Part shown: piece after piece, positions 35,401-48,600 of the stretch | Layout of the letters: each line of letters starts with the position of its first letter | Numbering within the stretch: the stretch's first letter is position 1 | Translations under genes and position numbers: made by a program | Notes under the pieces: generated by a model | What the model was told of the DNA's origin: nothing | Database searches by the model: none | The model's input: the letters and a program-made list of their open reading frames with translations, nothing else | Origin: Ligula intestinalis | Lineage: Eukaryota > Platyhelminthes > Cestoda > Diphyllobothriidea > Diphyllobothriidae | DNA length: 64,000 nt | Assembly (NCBI GenBank): GCA_036362985.1 | Contig: JAYGXS010000008.1 | Coordinates: forward strand, 10,099,479 to 10,163,478 | Reading direction: 5' to 3'

Positions 35401-38400
35401 GTTTTGGACCTTAAGAACGACCCCAGAGTAGGACTATAGGTTCTCAATCACAAACGGAGAGGGGACAGGTCTTTCTGAGCTATTGTGCTGATCTGGTGCC
35501 TCTGAAAGCTTTCACCTAACCGAAATTCGCTGGTTTCATCGAAATTGCTTGTTGTATTGTTCGCTGCTTGCCGATAGAACACTGCCATTTAGTTGCACTG
35601 GCAGACGTAACCCTTAAGTCATATCTCGTAGTTATCAGTAGCACTTACTGATTCCTAATTAGACGCCAGTGAGCGGCTATGTACAAAGTCTTAAAGGTAA
35701 ACCGGAACGTTTGCATTCCACTGATGACTCTAAACTGTCTTTTTACTCACACTCTCACTCACTTCTTCCTCGTTTTATCCTCTTTTTTTTCAGAACGCAT
35801 CGTCGCGGAAAGTGTGATCGTAATGCGGAAGTTACTTCAAATGCAGGTATATTTCCTGGCTTGTTTTCTGCTACTCCTCAAAAAATGCCTAACATGACGC
35901 TTTTAATTTGCATCCAACCTTGCCCTTAAAATGTCACCCCATTTTTAACGCTAAGTGTGGTGTTCTGTGCGACCCTAATAGTTTTGTGACTACTTTTCTC
36001 CGTCAGGAAATTGTAAGTCAGCCTCCATCTATTCCCCCATCCCCAGTCCCCTTTTACCTCTACTTGCCATTTTGGAATCCTCTGCCTTCTAACCTTACCC
36101 GAATCCTGTTGCGATGTCACTCGTTGTTCATTCTTTTCGCGTGGCTGTTTCGCTGGCTAGTTGCTGATTAAGCAGGTTAAAAATTAGGTGTGTACAGCCT
36201 ATATGTTCCTTGATCTCGAAACGCTCATTGGGTATTTAAATGCAGTTTTCATGCTAGGCCCATCAAAGTAGGAGGACCACCTTTAGGACTCAACTTTCAT
36301 GCTTGAACATAGTAGACCGTCTGTCTTATTGCGCGTCGCTTTGATAAAACGACGGGCCTTGCCCGCCCTCTAAATCTGTATTAGTCCCTCATTTTCATAA
36401 AAGGCTGCCATCGGCATTTTTGTTGTTAAAATTCCTATTTAACTGTACCCGAAAATCCACCGTCAGGGCGACACATTCCAGGTATCTATAGCAAATGTGA
36501 TGTGCTCGAATGATTTCACTATCTGATTTGAGTACGTGTCCTCCCCTTGCTAGAAGAAGAGAAAGAGCGAGCCAAAATATACGCTTTATTTTGAAAGTTC
36601 AACTGACGTATATATAAGACATTCCCAGCCCTCACTTCTCATTTAGTCTGACGACGAACAAGTGATACCTGTTCGAAAATTCACGAGTACAACTCGATTT
36701 ACCGAAGATCTTCTTCTTTGAGTTCCGCAACTGTCCGCTAAGGTACAGTTACCACCTCCCGGTCGGCGATTTGGCATCTTGATCGAAAAGCTCTTATTCT
36801 GGGACAAAAATATCCATTGCTCCTTAGGTCACACATTTCCTGTAGAGGATTTTTGCTTCTGCAAAGTTTTTTCACGAATTCATAGTATTTCTGAGTAAAG
36901 AAATGTTAAAAAAATACCCGTAGCCACCAAGAAATCCTTGTGCCTCTTCATCAGGTTTTGCCCAACTTGATTCGTATTTCCGCCTGCTGGTCATGTTTTT
37001 AACCAGTTATGTCCGTGCCATTACACATTTGCAACCAGTGACTTCGTAAGACTTCGACTGTGGTTCTGTCTAGTCTGCTTCACCGATCATTCCTCTTTCA
37101 ACCCTTTCTCTTAACGTCATATGCAGTTAACCAAACATAAGCCTTCCTCGGTAAGTCCCCTTTCCCAGTATGAGGGGAACGCTCCGTGTGCATTCGTGTG
37201 TAACTTTGTTGCCCCGGGTGGCGGCGGGTATCCTCTTTGCCGCTGAAGTCCTCCTCCCTGTTCAGTCCTTTTCATACACCTTCACGGTAGATTGCAGTTT
37301 TTCATCACATGCTCTTGCAAGCGAAACGCAGTTGTGATTGCTATGTCCTATTCCCTCCCTGGATGTGCGATAGTTTGCCCCGGCCTTTGCTCTGGTTATG
37401 GTCGCTTACTACTACTCCTACTACTATGGTAGATTTGTTTTTTTTCTTTTTGCATCCTGTTTGCACGGCCCACTACGTACATGTCTGCCCACCCCCCTCC
37501 CACCTCCACCGGGAGGGTCCTTGGTGCTGCTTTCAAAACTAACAGCAACCCGCCGTAGCTTTCTCCCCCCCCCCGTCTCCCACACCCACCTGCCCACCCA
37601 AATCAACCCCTGGGGGAAGGCAGTTGAACCTGCCTCGGCTAAACCTCCCGCACCCGTTGATTTGGTTACCTCTGCCCTTCTCTTCACCAAGGTCTTTTCT
37701 TTCTTCTATCCTTCCCTCTCTGTAGACGACCGATCACAAGGATCTGATCGTGCACATTGCGCAGATGGTGGATGTGATCAACATACCCTCAGCGCGCGCC
37801 TCCATCCTCTGGCTGCTGGGAGAGTACAGTCAGCGGGTGCCGCGAATTGCACCCGATGTTCTACGCAAGGTGGCCAAAACTTTCACCTCCGAGGATGTCG
37901 CGGTCAAACTGCAGGTGCGTCCTTGTCGCAGGTTGTAGTTTCGACCAGTAGAAGGTTCCCCAAATCAAGAGTCATTGAGAGAAGAAACTTTACTAAACTA
38001 AAGTAACCCTACAATAACTGCTGAAAGCGCAGAGTACAAAAGCCAGTCATGTTGGTGGAAACGTGAGAATGTGTGATGCTTTGGCTGTGGAATGAGTGCT
38101 CTGGTGGCTGTCGCCAACCAGATGACGCGGGGCGTGTAGATTGGCTTCGAGCGTACGCACAGCGAGCCGACGGCGAGCGTGCGAGGCTTGGCGAACGAAG
38201 GTAGCGTGAGTCAGCGCAGTCGCGCTGGGCGGCGGACCTCTACCCCCCCATCTGAAACTACTTTTGATATGCATATCGCGACTTAGACTGCTCTCCACTA
38301 CATGCCTAGTTAAGCATGGTATTCTGATTTCTCTGTTGTCGGAGAGCTTTTTGTGGTCAATGGTAAATGATCTATTGTAACCACAAGCACTGTCGGTATT

Positions 38401-39639
38401 TCAACGTGGTAGAGATTTGTGACAGTTCGCCGAGTACTTAAATTAGCTTTTAGTTGCTCTAAGTACTCGCTTCGTTCAGAAGGATGAGCTATTAGCAGTA
38501 GTGTCCAAGTACAGTGAATAATAGGGGGAATTTGAATTTATTGATATGGGCGTCCGCCGTCACTGGTCACCAGTGGCACTGACCATGCTCGGAGAAGGTC
38601 AAATGCCCATTACGAAAGACCTTTTTATCTTGACCGGCCTAAAAGCTCTCGACTCTGTTCTCGCCCACGGCTTTCCAACATCCACCTTTATCTGTTTACC
38701 TAACTTGTCTGTTTATTGTTGTTTACCTCTGCCCATTTTGATTTTTAGTATTAGCAGCAACAGCAACGACAGTAGTAGTGGCAGTAGTATTTTTTGTAAA
38801 ATCTGAACTATTCGGCTAATTACTCTGTAGATTCTCAACCTCGCGGCCAAGTTGTACATGTACAACCCTCGCCAGACTGAGCTGCTCGCCCAGTACGTCT
38901 TCACGCTGGCCAAGTACGACCAAAACTACGACATTCGCGACCGATCTCGCTTCTTCCGGGCACTCATTTTTCCCAATCAGGTAGGCGTTGTTTTTTCTTT
39001 TAAGCGAGCAGCTTCCCATCTCTCTGCCTCTCCCCCCTCCTGTGTGTGTGAATGCCGCGCACTTCCACGTAATCTTGAATTTATACCGTGCCCGTGTGAA
39101 GTGCGCTACCAGCTCGTGTGTGGCACGTGTAGACCAGCTGTTTGATGCTGACAGACATCGAATCTGTATCTACCTCAGGTTGTGTTGACGTCGAAAGGCT
39201 CTGGGTGTTAGGTGAGTGTGTTAAAGTCTAGGTCTTCTTTACCATAACCAGGCGAACGTGCTAGTCACACCTACAGCTGTTGATCTCTCAATATTTGACT
39301 AAAAGGAATAGCAAAAGCTGTCAGCTAGAGCACTGCGGTTGCTAATACGCTCTCACACCTGGAAATTTTAAGGGTAAGCCTTTTTATATGTTGTTATGTT
39401 GCCAAAAGACAAGATTTCTGTCTGAGAGTCTCAGACGCTTTGTTTCAATCCCCCGAAGGAGAACAAGGGCGCAAGAAAAGACAGTCTTTATTGCGCAATT
39501 AGTACGGATATTTGAGCAAGCAGGCGTTATCAGATCGGACCTATCAGATTGTGCCCTCAATTGAGTAGTAAATCGATTGGCAATCTGATTGATTCATTCC
39601 TTTCCGGTAGCTTCGCATAGTGTCGGCTTCTTAAAGGCC

Positions 39640-39670
<31 letters not shown>

Positions 39671-42600
39671 GACGGACCGATAGCGTGGCGTGTCTCGCCC
39701 GGGCTGCATGTCAGCAAATTTGTTTGAGCGGCTCGTAGCATTTTGAAAAAAAACATACCTTTGTCGAAATGCGAAAGAGCTGGACAACCTGCGACGCTTT
39801 GTGCAGTCCAAACCGTCTTGCCGTAACCCTTTGGTTTTATGAGTTTCCCACATTTCACATAGTATTTACTGAGAAACCGGAGTTTTATTACTGAAATTTG
39901 TAGTCTTAGCAGGGCTATTTTGGATGTGTTTTAGCAACGGTCTTTTTTAAAAACCCTCACACTAAATTTAGAAGTGAGGGACGTAAGTCATAAGCACCAG
40001 CCCCTCTGCTTTTCCGTGGTGTTCTTAATGTTCGGACCAAGCCGGAAACGCAAGAAACGGTCCATCTAGCACTGGGGCATGGGTATATGGGAACCAGGTG
40101 TTCTTTGCTGCGTTCAACGTCAGAGGCGCATTTTCCAATGGGTCAAACTCCTGTCCTAGACGAAAGCCAGCTGTGCATACACGCACATCAACATTTACGA
40201 CACAACTGTTCGAAAATTGTAAATAAAGGGTTCGAAGTGTAGCATACGTAGGCTTTCGATAAATTCACATCGGGCCATTACATTTATATGGGAAGGGGTG
40301 CAAATGTTTTCTTTTTCTTGGTGATGCTCACATATTTGAAGAAAATCCAGCGGATACCTCGACGATGTCAACTGATGCTCGTCGACTTTAGGAACATATT
40401 CTGGCTAAGCCTCCATAAGAATCCAGCCACCATGGAGGTGATTTCAGCATCCTTTTCCTCTCAGTCGAGTTCTTAATTTTACCGACATTTTTGACTGGTT
40501 GTTTCCTTAGGTTGCTCCCGAAAAGATGGCCTGCTCGTCTTACCTCTTCCGCAATGCCAAGAAAATTCTTCTTGCGACGAAACCTGCTCCTGTTCTGCGT
40601 TCGAAACTTTATGGTTAGTCTCTGAATGTTGCTGGTTCATGATTCGCTGATTTAATGCAGCCACGTAAGCCTTATGATTGTTCTTCTATCCTCCCCATCT
40701 GCGCAGCTCACCTAAACAGTCTCCTGTGGCGAAAAGTTCCACTATTGTACTCACTTTCTTACTTGTGCTTCGTACAGCTATGCTCGTGTGTGATCTAGCC
40801 GACCTTGATCATATAGTGGATTTTAACTCTCAAAGCGTGACGAGCTGCTGCGGCGGATCTAATTTAGCCTCTGTGTACCATTACTGCTATCATTACTATT
40901 CTTACTACACTACCATGACCACTACTACTACTGTGATTACTACCTTTGTTATTACTACTAAGTTTACTACTAAGTCTACTACTGTCCCTGCTCTTGCTTC
41001 TACTATGAATGAAGACGTTCGGGTTGCAAGTATTTGCATGGATAAAGAGTAAGGATTGTCGAGCACCGGGCCAATTTGTTTATTGTCCCGAGCTTTCGGG
41101 CTCTTGCGGGAGTCCATCTTCAGAGCTGAAAGCGTCCACAGAAAGCAAGCAACAGTTATAGGAGGCAGGAGCCAATCAACCTCCATAGGGGGAGGGAACT
41201 CATTAATCGCAAGTGTCGACCGTGCGGATATGCCTGTGTAGGGCGTTGTATACGGACGTCAGCTCGATACATCTGTTCACTAAGTTGTCTTCTGAGGCAC
41301 AGGCTACAATTAGTTCGCCTCTTGTCTTACTGCCGGCGTGAGCAATTGTCCTTGCGGTTACGAAGTTAAACTCGTGGCCCTTCTCATGGGTGTGGGCAGA
41401 CACTTGCAACAATGCGTCTCCCCGTCTGACAGTCAGCATATGTTCGTGTATGTGTGTATGGACTCCTGCAAGCTCAGGACAGTAAACAAATTGATCCGGT
41501 GCTCTACAACCCTTCTTACTCATCCTACTTCTATTGCTCTGGCACTACCTTTGTACTTCTTTGATGTATAAGGTTTTGAACTGGGTTATGTTCTACACCC
41601 GATAGTAATACCCAAACCGCGTTTCACGTCGCTTGGGCTCCTGTACGTGACCCTCAATCTGCCGATTCATAAGACACACCATGTCAACGAACGCGTGAAT
41701 GTGGCTGACCTATCGGGCCTGGTCGTAAAAAATACCCATTAATTCCGGTGTTTTTTTTCTTGACTACCAGTTTTATTTTTGCGACAAGTCTGATGCCCCC
41801 CTTCACGTCCTATGCTCACGCACCGCTTTCTTCAGGCCGTCCAGAACTCAACTTGGGTTCCCTGTCACACTTGCTGGGTAGGCGAATCGCGGGCTACAAG
41901 GACCTGCCCGACTGGCCTCTCGTACCCCCCGATCCTCTGACCCGCGAAGTTGCCGAGCCCACCCCGATGCAGTACCCCGGCCAGGAGGGCAGTGTGACAA
42001 GGGCGCCGACTTCCCGATCGTCGTGGAGATCGGACGAGCACAGTGACCAGGAGGGTGGTAGCCTCCGCACAGAATCTGACGAAGATTTGCGGGAAGAAGA
42101 AGAGGAAGATGAAGAAGAGCGGGAGCAGGAGGAGTCTGACGAGGTTTGGAGTGTTTTTTTTCTTTGCATGTATGCCCTACTTATCATATCTTTTGTATGG
42201 GTGTATGAACATGACAAAAGGCGGTTGGGTAACGATCCACCGAGGATTTGTGCTGATAATAACCACTTACTTGCAAATTTTCAGTAGGTCGAATTTCTGC
42301 CTATCCAATCATTCCCTTCATGGTGTAACCAGTAGGAGGTTATGTTGGTTAATTTTATTCTTCCCTCATGCTTTTCAAGTACATATATAGTTCAACAAAA
42401 CAATTACAAAGGGCTCAAATTTATTTTCTTCTGTGCAATTTCCACACATGAAACCTTAAACCAAGTTTTCCTTAAGAAACTTTGGCAGGGAGCCGCTCCA
42501 ATTTGGCGGCTCCCCACTACCGGCCGTTGGTGGACCTACCTGACCTTCGAAGCAAAACAGTTCTGTGAATAAATTTGTGTTGACATGGGATGCATCCTAG

Positions 42601-45600
42601 CCCAGGTCTTAGGTTGATATTAACGCGTGTCTCCCCAGCCTTCGGCTGGCTGCCCTTACTGTTTTTTAACGCGATTCTCTTCCATGGTTGCTCACCACGA
42701 TTGCTTACCAATCAATGGTTTGCAGCCGCCATGTCGAATAACAGTAGCCGGTGTGCTGAGTTGGGATATCAATAAATACTTTAAGCACACCAGTTACTTA
42801 AATGAAGACAGTAGCGTTATAACCGTAACTAATTATTTATATAAGGCCTGAATACAACGGTCTGATGATTCTGTAGTGTTTACTGCGCAGTGCTGATCCA
42901 GCATCCTCTTAAAGGTTTATACGGATGAAAACATAACAACGTGCTCAGGCAAAACATTTAACACTTCGAACACTCTGTTGAAGAAAGGACTTTCACAAGT
43001 CGACCCTGGCGCCAACCACACATTGTTTTAGTGGATGACCTCGCAGTTTAATTGCAGTCGGCACCTCAAAGGAGTCTCCAGGTACAAGACAGCAGTCCTG
43101 ACCGCGCCTGATGCGGAACTTTTGTATAAGGTCGGCCCCTAAGCCGTCTGTAAGTTAGCGAAAACAGATCCAGATTAGGTAACCTTGCTCCGTCGGGCAG
43201 TGTACCGTGTGTACTTCCTACTCATGGACATTTTATCGTCAACTTGGTTTTTTTCACGTTCTCTGAAAGGAGCATCAGGAGGAAAGCCAAGAAACAGAGG
43301 ACGAGGAAGATGACGTAGTTACTGGCCGATCTCGCTCAACTGGGCAACGACACGGTCGCACTTCCTCCCTCTCCACGACAGACTCCTCTGATGCCGGGTT
43401 GCCCGCCCCGCGTCCTGCCACCAACAGGCGCCAACAACCGACCAAAAAACACCAGAAACCGCCATCACCAGACGTCACGGAGAGCGCAACAGAGTCTGAG
43501 ACAGATGAGGAAGAGATGGAGCGACAGTCGCGCTTGGTACCTGTTAGAAAACAGTCGGTGAGTTGATGCAGTTGGCAGTATCTTGATGAATCCAGCGCTC
43601 TCTTTATTCTTCTTCCTCTAATTTTTACTTCCGTTTGCAAAGAGAAGCCATTAAGGCCATTTTAATTTTTAGATAAAACCTTGTACTTTCTTTCCTATAC
43701 ATTCTTTCCTTTTGGCTTCTTATACGCGGGCCAAATCACCGCCTTGGCGTCCATTTTGACTACTGGCCTTTTTTGATTGCTTTCGAAAACGTTGTCTTTC
43801 TTGCATTGTCTGAATGCCATAATTTGATCGCCTCTAGTGTTTTTCATTTTAAGGATGGAAAGACTGGCGCCTCGAAGAAGACCTCAGTAAAGGCTAAAGA
43901 ACCGCAACCGTCCGAAGACTTGTTACTCCTGGACTTCGATGGTATGTTTGTCCTTGAAATAGCGGTTCTCTGCAACCAAACTTGACGCGCTGCTCATTCA
44001 CACCCTCTTTTAGAAACAATTTGTGCTCTTTTGAGTGCTCTTCTTTGCCCATGCTCGGGTGCCACAAGCACTGGCCCAACAACGAGTGATTCATATTTCT
44101 TTTAGTGGCTTCAGATCTTACAACCTCTGAGAAATATGCCTTCCATAGGATAGAAAACGGCTTTGCAACCAATTTTGCTCATCGAATCAAATTTGGAGCA
44201 GTTAGGTCTGCTGTCCGTTATTCACGCCTGTACTGACCAAGAGGTTACCTCGTTCTTCTGTAGTGTGCGAGCCACTTTTCGAGTCGGAGGAGCCGGCGAG
44301 TTCGAATTTTGACATCGTCTGAGGTGTGGAGCAGAGTGTAAGTGTAGGGAGTTCCTTCTTCCCCGGGTCTCTATTTCTCGCTTTCCTGGTCATATTGGAT
44401 GTCTCAGCAATCAAACCAGAGGAGAAGTAATGAGATGTAAAACCGGTGATGGGAAAACCAGTGAGAAAACCCGTCAACAGAAATGAGGGGCCAAAGGAAT
44501 ATCAGGGATTTAACCCTGTTCAGGGTTAGTATATGTGCTTCGTTGATCTAATAGGGGAATAATTAAGTTCCTCTATGCCCAGCTGCTCACAATGCGAACC
44601 AGCCATACTGTCACATAGTGACTATGATGGTATGATGAAATTGATCTGGCAAAGCAAAGGGAGACCGGAATGGTAGAAGACAGGAATGGGGAAGAGGGAA
44701 AAATTCCACAACGATATCACGGGGACTCATCAGTAGAAGTCACCTCCTCAGGTTCCGTCTTCGGTTCCACTGGCTCGCCCTCGTCCGCAGCTGCAATAAG
44801 TGAAAAGCAACTTAAAAACACAACACCGTCTAGCTCACAGTTCAAAACCCGCCGCAAAACTCGTCCTATCTGCTTTATTGTATCAATTAGAAGCATTCTA
44901 TCCCCTACTACTACTGCCTCGCTCGTAGTTTGAATAAAGAGGTAATAACGTAGCTGACCAGACATTACACTACATGAAAGCAGCCTACATACGGCGGGAG
45001 AAACCCGACCTATATAAGCAATTAGAACATGTGGCTAACCTACAGCTGCCTTGGGGTCCATAGGCCTACATTTAGTCACCTTTTGTTTGTTTTTGTGTTG
45101 TTCCCTCCCCCAAATTTCCGCCCTTTCCCGAGTTAAGTTGACACTATGAATGTTCACTACGCGTAAATTAGACCTTGCTTTTATTGATTTTGTTGATATT
45201 CAAATTGTGCTATAACCCACTTCTTATTCATTCATGCAAAGACGGGCCGCAGCTGACGAGCCGTCACGAAATTTATTTGATCGAATAAATTCTGCCATAT
45301 TTGCTTGCTTCAAATTTCTTCCTGGGAAAAGATGTTTCACAGTTAGTCAATGCTCACTTCCTCGTTGGCTAATGATCTCCAGGTGCGCTCACTCTGCTGT
45401 CCTCTTTAGGGTCACTGCAGCTTTCTATGCCAGTTGGTACTGAGGTAGGGAAACAAGACACTGACTCCCGAAGAGAGGCCAATGGGACGGTTAGTTGAGC
45501 TTTCTTCTAGGGTAGAGACCACTACTCTATTGGTGATCTTTCACCCTTCTAGTAGCATTAAGCCCATTCCTCCAAAGTTAATGTGTAGCGTTGTAAATGT

Positions 45601-48600
45601 AGTGTATCACCATCCAAGTAATGCTAATGTAGAAAATTCCGTTAATGCCCCCCTCCTCCCCCGTAGTCTTAGTCGCTATTGTTGCAGCATAAAATGCATA
45701 AGCTACTGTCAATGCTTGACGAAAAGGTGTTTTTTGGGAAAACAAGGCAACTTTGTTTAGTAAATTTTCGACGCTGTATCTCAAGGTCTACGTCAGACTT
45801 AAGAAGATGGGCAAGGAACAATTAAGATTTCAAAACTGTTGTTACGATTATGCAGTCATATGGTATGAGCGCTAATTGGCAATGCAATTTGCGTCAGCCT
45901 GTGGTGAACAAAGTAATAGTCCACCATAGCGTAGTTACTTACTGGCAACTGTAATTTTCGTGAGTCTGGAGTGGAAAAATTACTGGCCATCCGATTTGAG
46001 CGTTGATTAGTAGTTGCGGTTTACGTTAGTCCGTATTTATGGTCTGTGGTTTCTTTTATCTTTCCTTGAAATGTGTATGCATTCAATCCAACTCGATATA
46101 TCGGTTCATGCATGAATTGCCGGAGTGCATGGCCTCGAGAAATTATCCGCCTCTTCGTGGGGAAATCTGCGACAATGCGTGTTCTGTCCTATGCGAAGGG
46201 ATATCCTATATCACAGCTACGCGTAGCCAATTCGGATATATGGTCACATCTCCTCACAGTCAGTGTGGGGACAGACCTTCCTGTTTGTCCACAGTATGCG
46301 GTATCACCAACTTCGCAGGATATATTGTAAATGACTTCTTTCTTATCGAGATAGCCAACACCATCCCTAGGATTTGTGAGCCGGGTGTATAAAGTAGCCG
46401 TTGGTTCGTGCGTCGGTGGCATTGCATTAGTTGGCTCAGCGGGCACGTCTGTATGTCCTGTCTACCGCGATGGACCACGTAACTTGCTAGCGAGGGGACT
46501 TTCCGTGCCTTCTAGCGACGATTTCGTCAACAATACCTCTACTCAGTTCGCTTTTGTGGCAAACTGCGCACTCCCAAGTTTTCCCACCAGGACCTTTTTT
46601 CTCCTCTTCCTACCGCAGCTCCTGCTCCGACGCCCTCCGGACAGACAGCTCCGGAGACAGCAGGTGCACCGGGCTGTGGCCTCCTTGTGCCCACACCTGT
46701 GCACAACGTTTCCTCGGCTGCCAGCGCCAACACGTCCACCGCGTCTGTACTGCCAGCGGGAGAAACGAAACTGCAGGTAATTTATTTGTGCGCCATTTTG
46801 TCCTCCCGCCCCCCCCCCCATTCTCCATTCTGCCCCCTTCCCGTTGACGGAATCGTTCGTACTTGTAAGCCTTGCGTTGTGTCCGATGTCCTTGTCGTAG
46901 GCGACCCCTTATTGGAGGATTGAACCTGCAGCCCGTTCGATCCTCAAGGATTGCAATACTTGGGGTTGGGTAAGGTTGCCTGATGAGGGCTAATAAGCTA
47001 CGAATGTCCACTCCAGTCTCCCTTGTCTTCCTTGGTAATGCTCTTCTATCCATACTACTAGTCGCTGTGCGCTTGCTGGTAGGGCTCTGCAGTGAGTCAT
47101 AAGATAGGCTGGGACGAATATGTCCCATCCTGCGATCGGTGTGCGCCCTTGTACCATTGTTCATGTGTCCCGTCGCAACCAACAGGACAACGAACCCGTG
47201 GCTCAATGGTTAGTGCTAGGAAGCACATAACAGGCATCTTGCATGCAACAAGCAGCCGCGCTCACAGCAGACTATCGATCGGCCTACAGGCGGCGACGCA
47301 TACGGGCAGTCAATCAATCAATAATTTATATTTCAAGCTACATTCAGTCACTGAGTCACCAGCCAATCATGCCACCGCCTACGCCAAGAGAGAAGCTGAT
47401 TGGTTCGATATACATCGTGCTACACGCGTTTGTTGTCCTCTTCTTGTCGTGTTCTTCCTTGCGGGACTCACACGAGGCGTAATTAGGCGGTGACATCTCG
47501 GCTTGAGCTACAGTTACAATAGTTAGGACTTTGAACGTCTAACCAACAGGTCACGACTTTGAGCCTCAGGAGTCGCAAACCTCGGAGCTAGGTATCACTG
47601 ACTGATAACAGATAGTAAGCCTGTAATGCCTTTATCTTTGCTGGTAATGGATTTGCTGCCTGTTAGCAGGGCTCAAGAGTGAGCCCCAAGGTACAACCGC
47701 ACGAATGTGCATCGTAGCCGAACTCGTTGAGTAACGTCCACGTGATCGCTGACGTGACTCATATGTCCTGTTCTGCCTTGGGCCTCGACAGAAGCTCTGA
47801 CAACCGTAACAGCTGGTTGTATAGGCAGATAGTATTGTCGGCGGAGACAAGGGAGGGAACTGGAATGGTCCTTTCTGGCTTATTAGCAGTCGTCAGCCAG
47901 TCAGACCCAAGTGGTACACCGCCCGAGCCTCGAATTCGCGATCTTTTCGATCAGAGTCAAGTGCCCTGACCATTGAGCTACGAACTTTGCCACTTGTTTC
48001 TTATTCTTATTTGGTATCCAGTACTGTTTTCTTCAAATGTTGTACCTAATGAAAGGCTATCTTCGTAGTTTTAGCAACTAATCTAATTGCTCATTAGCTT
48101 TAAATCTGATCTGCCGTTACACTTGCATTCAGGATTTAAAAACTCTATGCTGTATAAATTCCGTCTACGAAACGGCACGAGTTTCTCTACGTTTTTCGGA
48201 AGACATCACACAGTGTTCTTACACTATAAGCAGCATTCCTCTATGGACTAGTGCGGTGTTTTAGGAAGGAACCTTTAAGTTTCCTACAAACCCTCATCGT
48301 TAGAAAATGCACTCAAAGTATAAACTGCAGGGAAGGCGTAATTTTGTACACTAGCAAATGTTTACATGTATGGTTTTTGTATAATATATTTTAACTTATC
48401 AGAACATTGAAAAATCACATGTTTTTTCACGGACTAAGCTTTGTGGACGTATTAATAATCAGATAAATGCAATCGGAGTATCGGAGTCTGGTGTGACTCA
48501 AAAATGCTATTGTCCGCGCATCCGCATTTCAGCCGTAAATTCCTTTAGAAATGCAAGACTCTCCGGTGATCAGTTACTTGTCTAGGCCTGACAAAGGCAG

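Larger units (their letters stand above)
35258..41835 (+). other. AP3B introns 11-15
   Basis: Introns 35258-35793, 35847-37725, 37915-38830, 38981-40510 and 40614-41835. Recognised contents are repeat E copy 2 (39390-39740), a (GT)n microsatellite (39641-39670), an ACT-rich triplet tract (about 40876-41010) and a Penelope-like fragment (41050-41520). A GC-rich anonymous stretch lies at 38100-38250. No other coding exon was seen. Confidence 0.6.
42144..43853 (+). other. AP3B introns 16 and 17
   Basis: Introns 42144-43269 and 43558-43853. Intron 16 contains a minus-strand CR1 fragment (42900-43210). Nothing else recognisable. Confidence 0.6.
43942..46618 (+). other. AP3B intron 18
   Basis: A 2,677-base intron with a Penelope-like tail and hammerhead unit (44966-45342) and an inverted Penelope-like GIY-YIG fragment (46150-46450). 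The open frames near 43894-44965 have no recognisable domain. Confidence 0.6.

Noticed and set aside
42144..42287. Read-through of exon 16 into a membrane segment
   Set aside because: It would add a hydrophobic tail foreign to the family; GAG|GTTTGG gives the phase needed for exon 17.
46539..47206. Long overlapping minus-strand open frames
   Set aside because: They are antisense to exon 19 and its GC-rich surroundings, and the translations show no domain.
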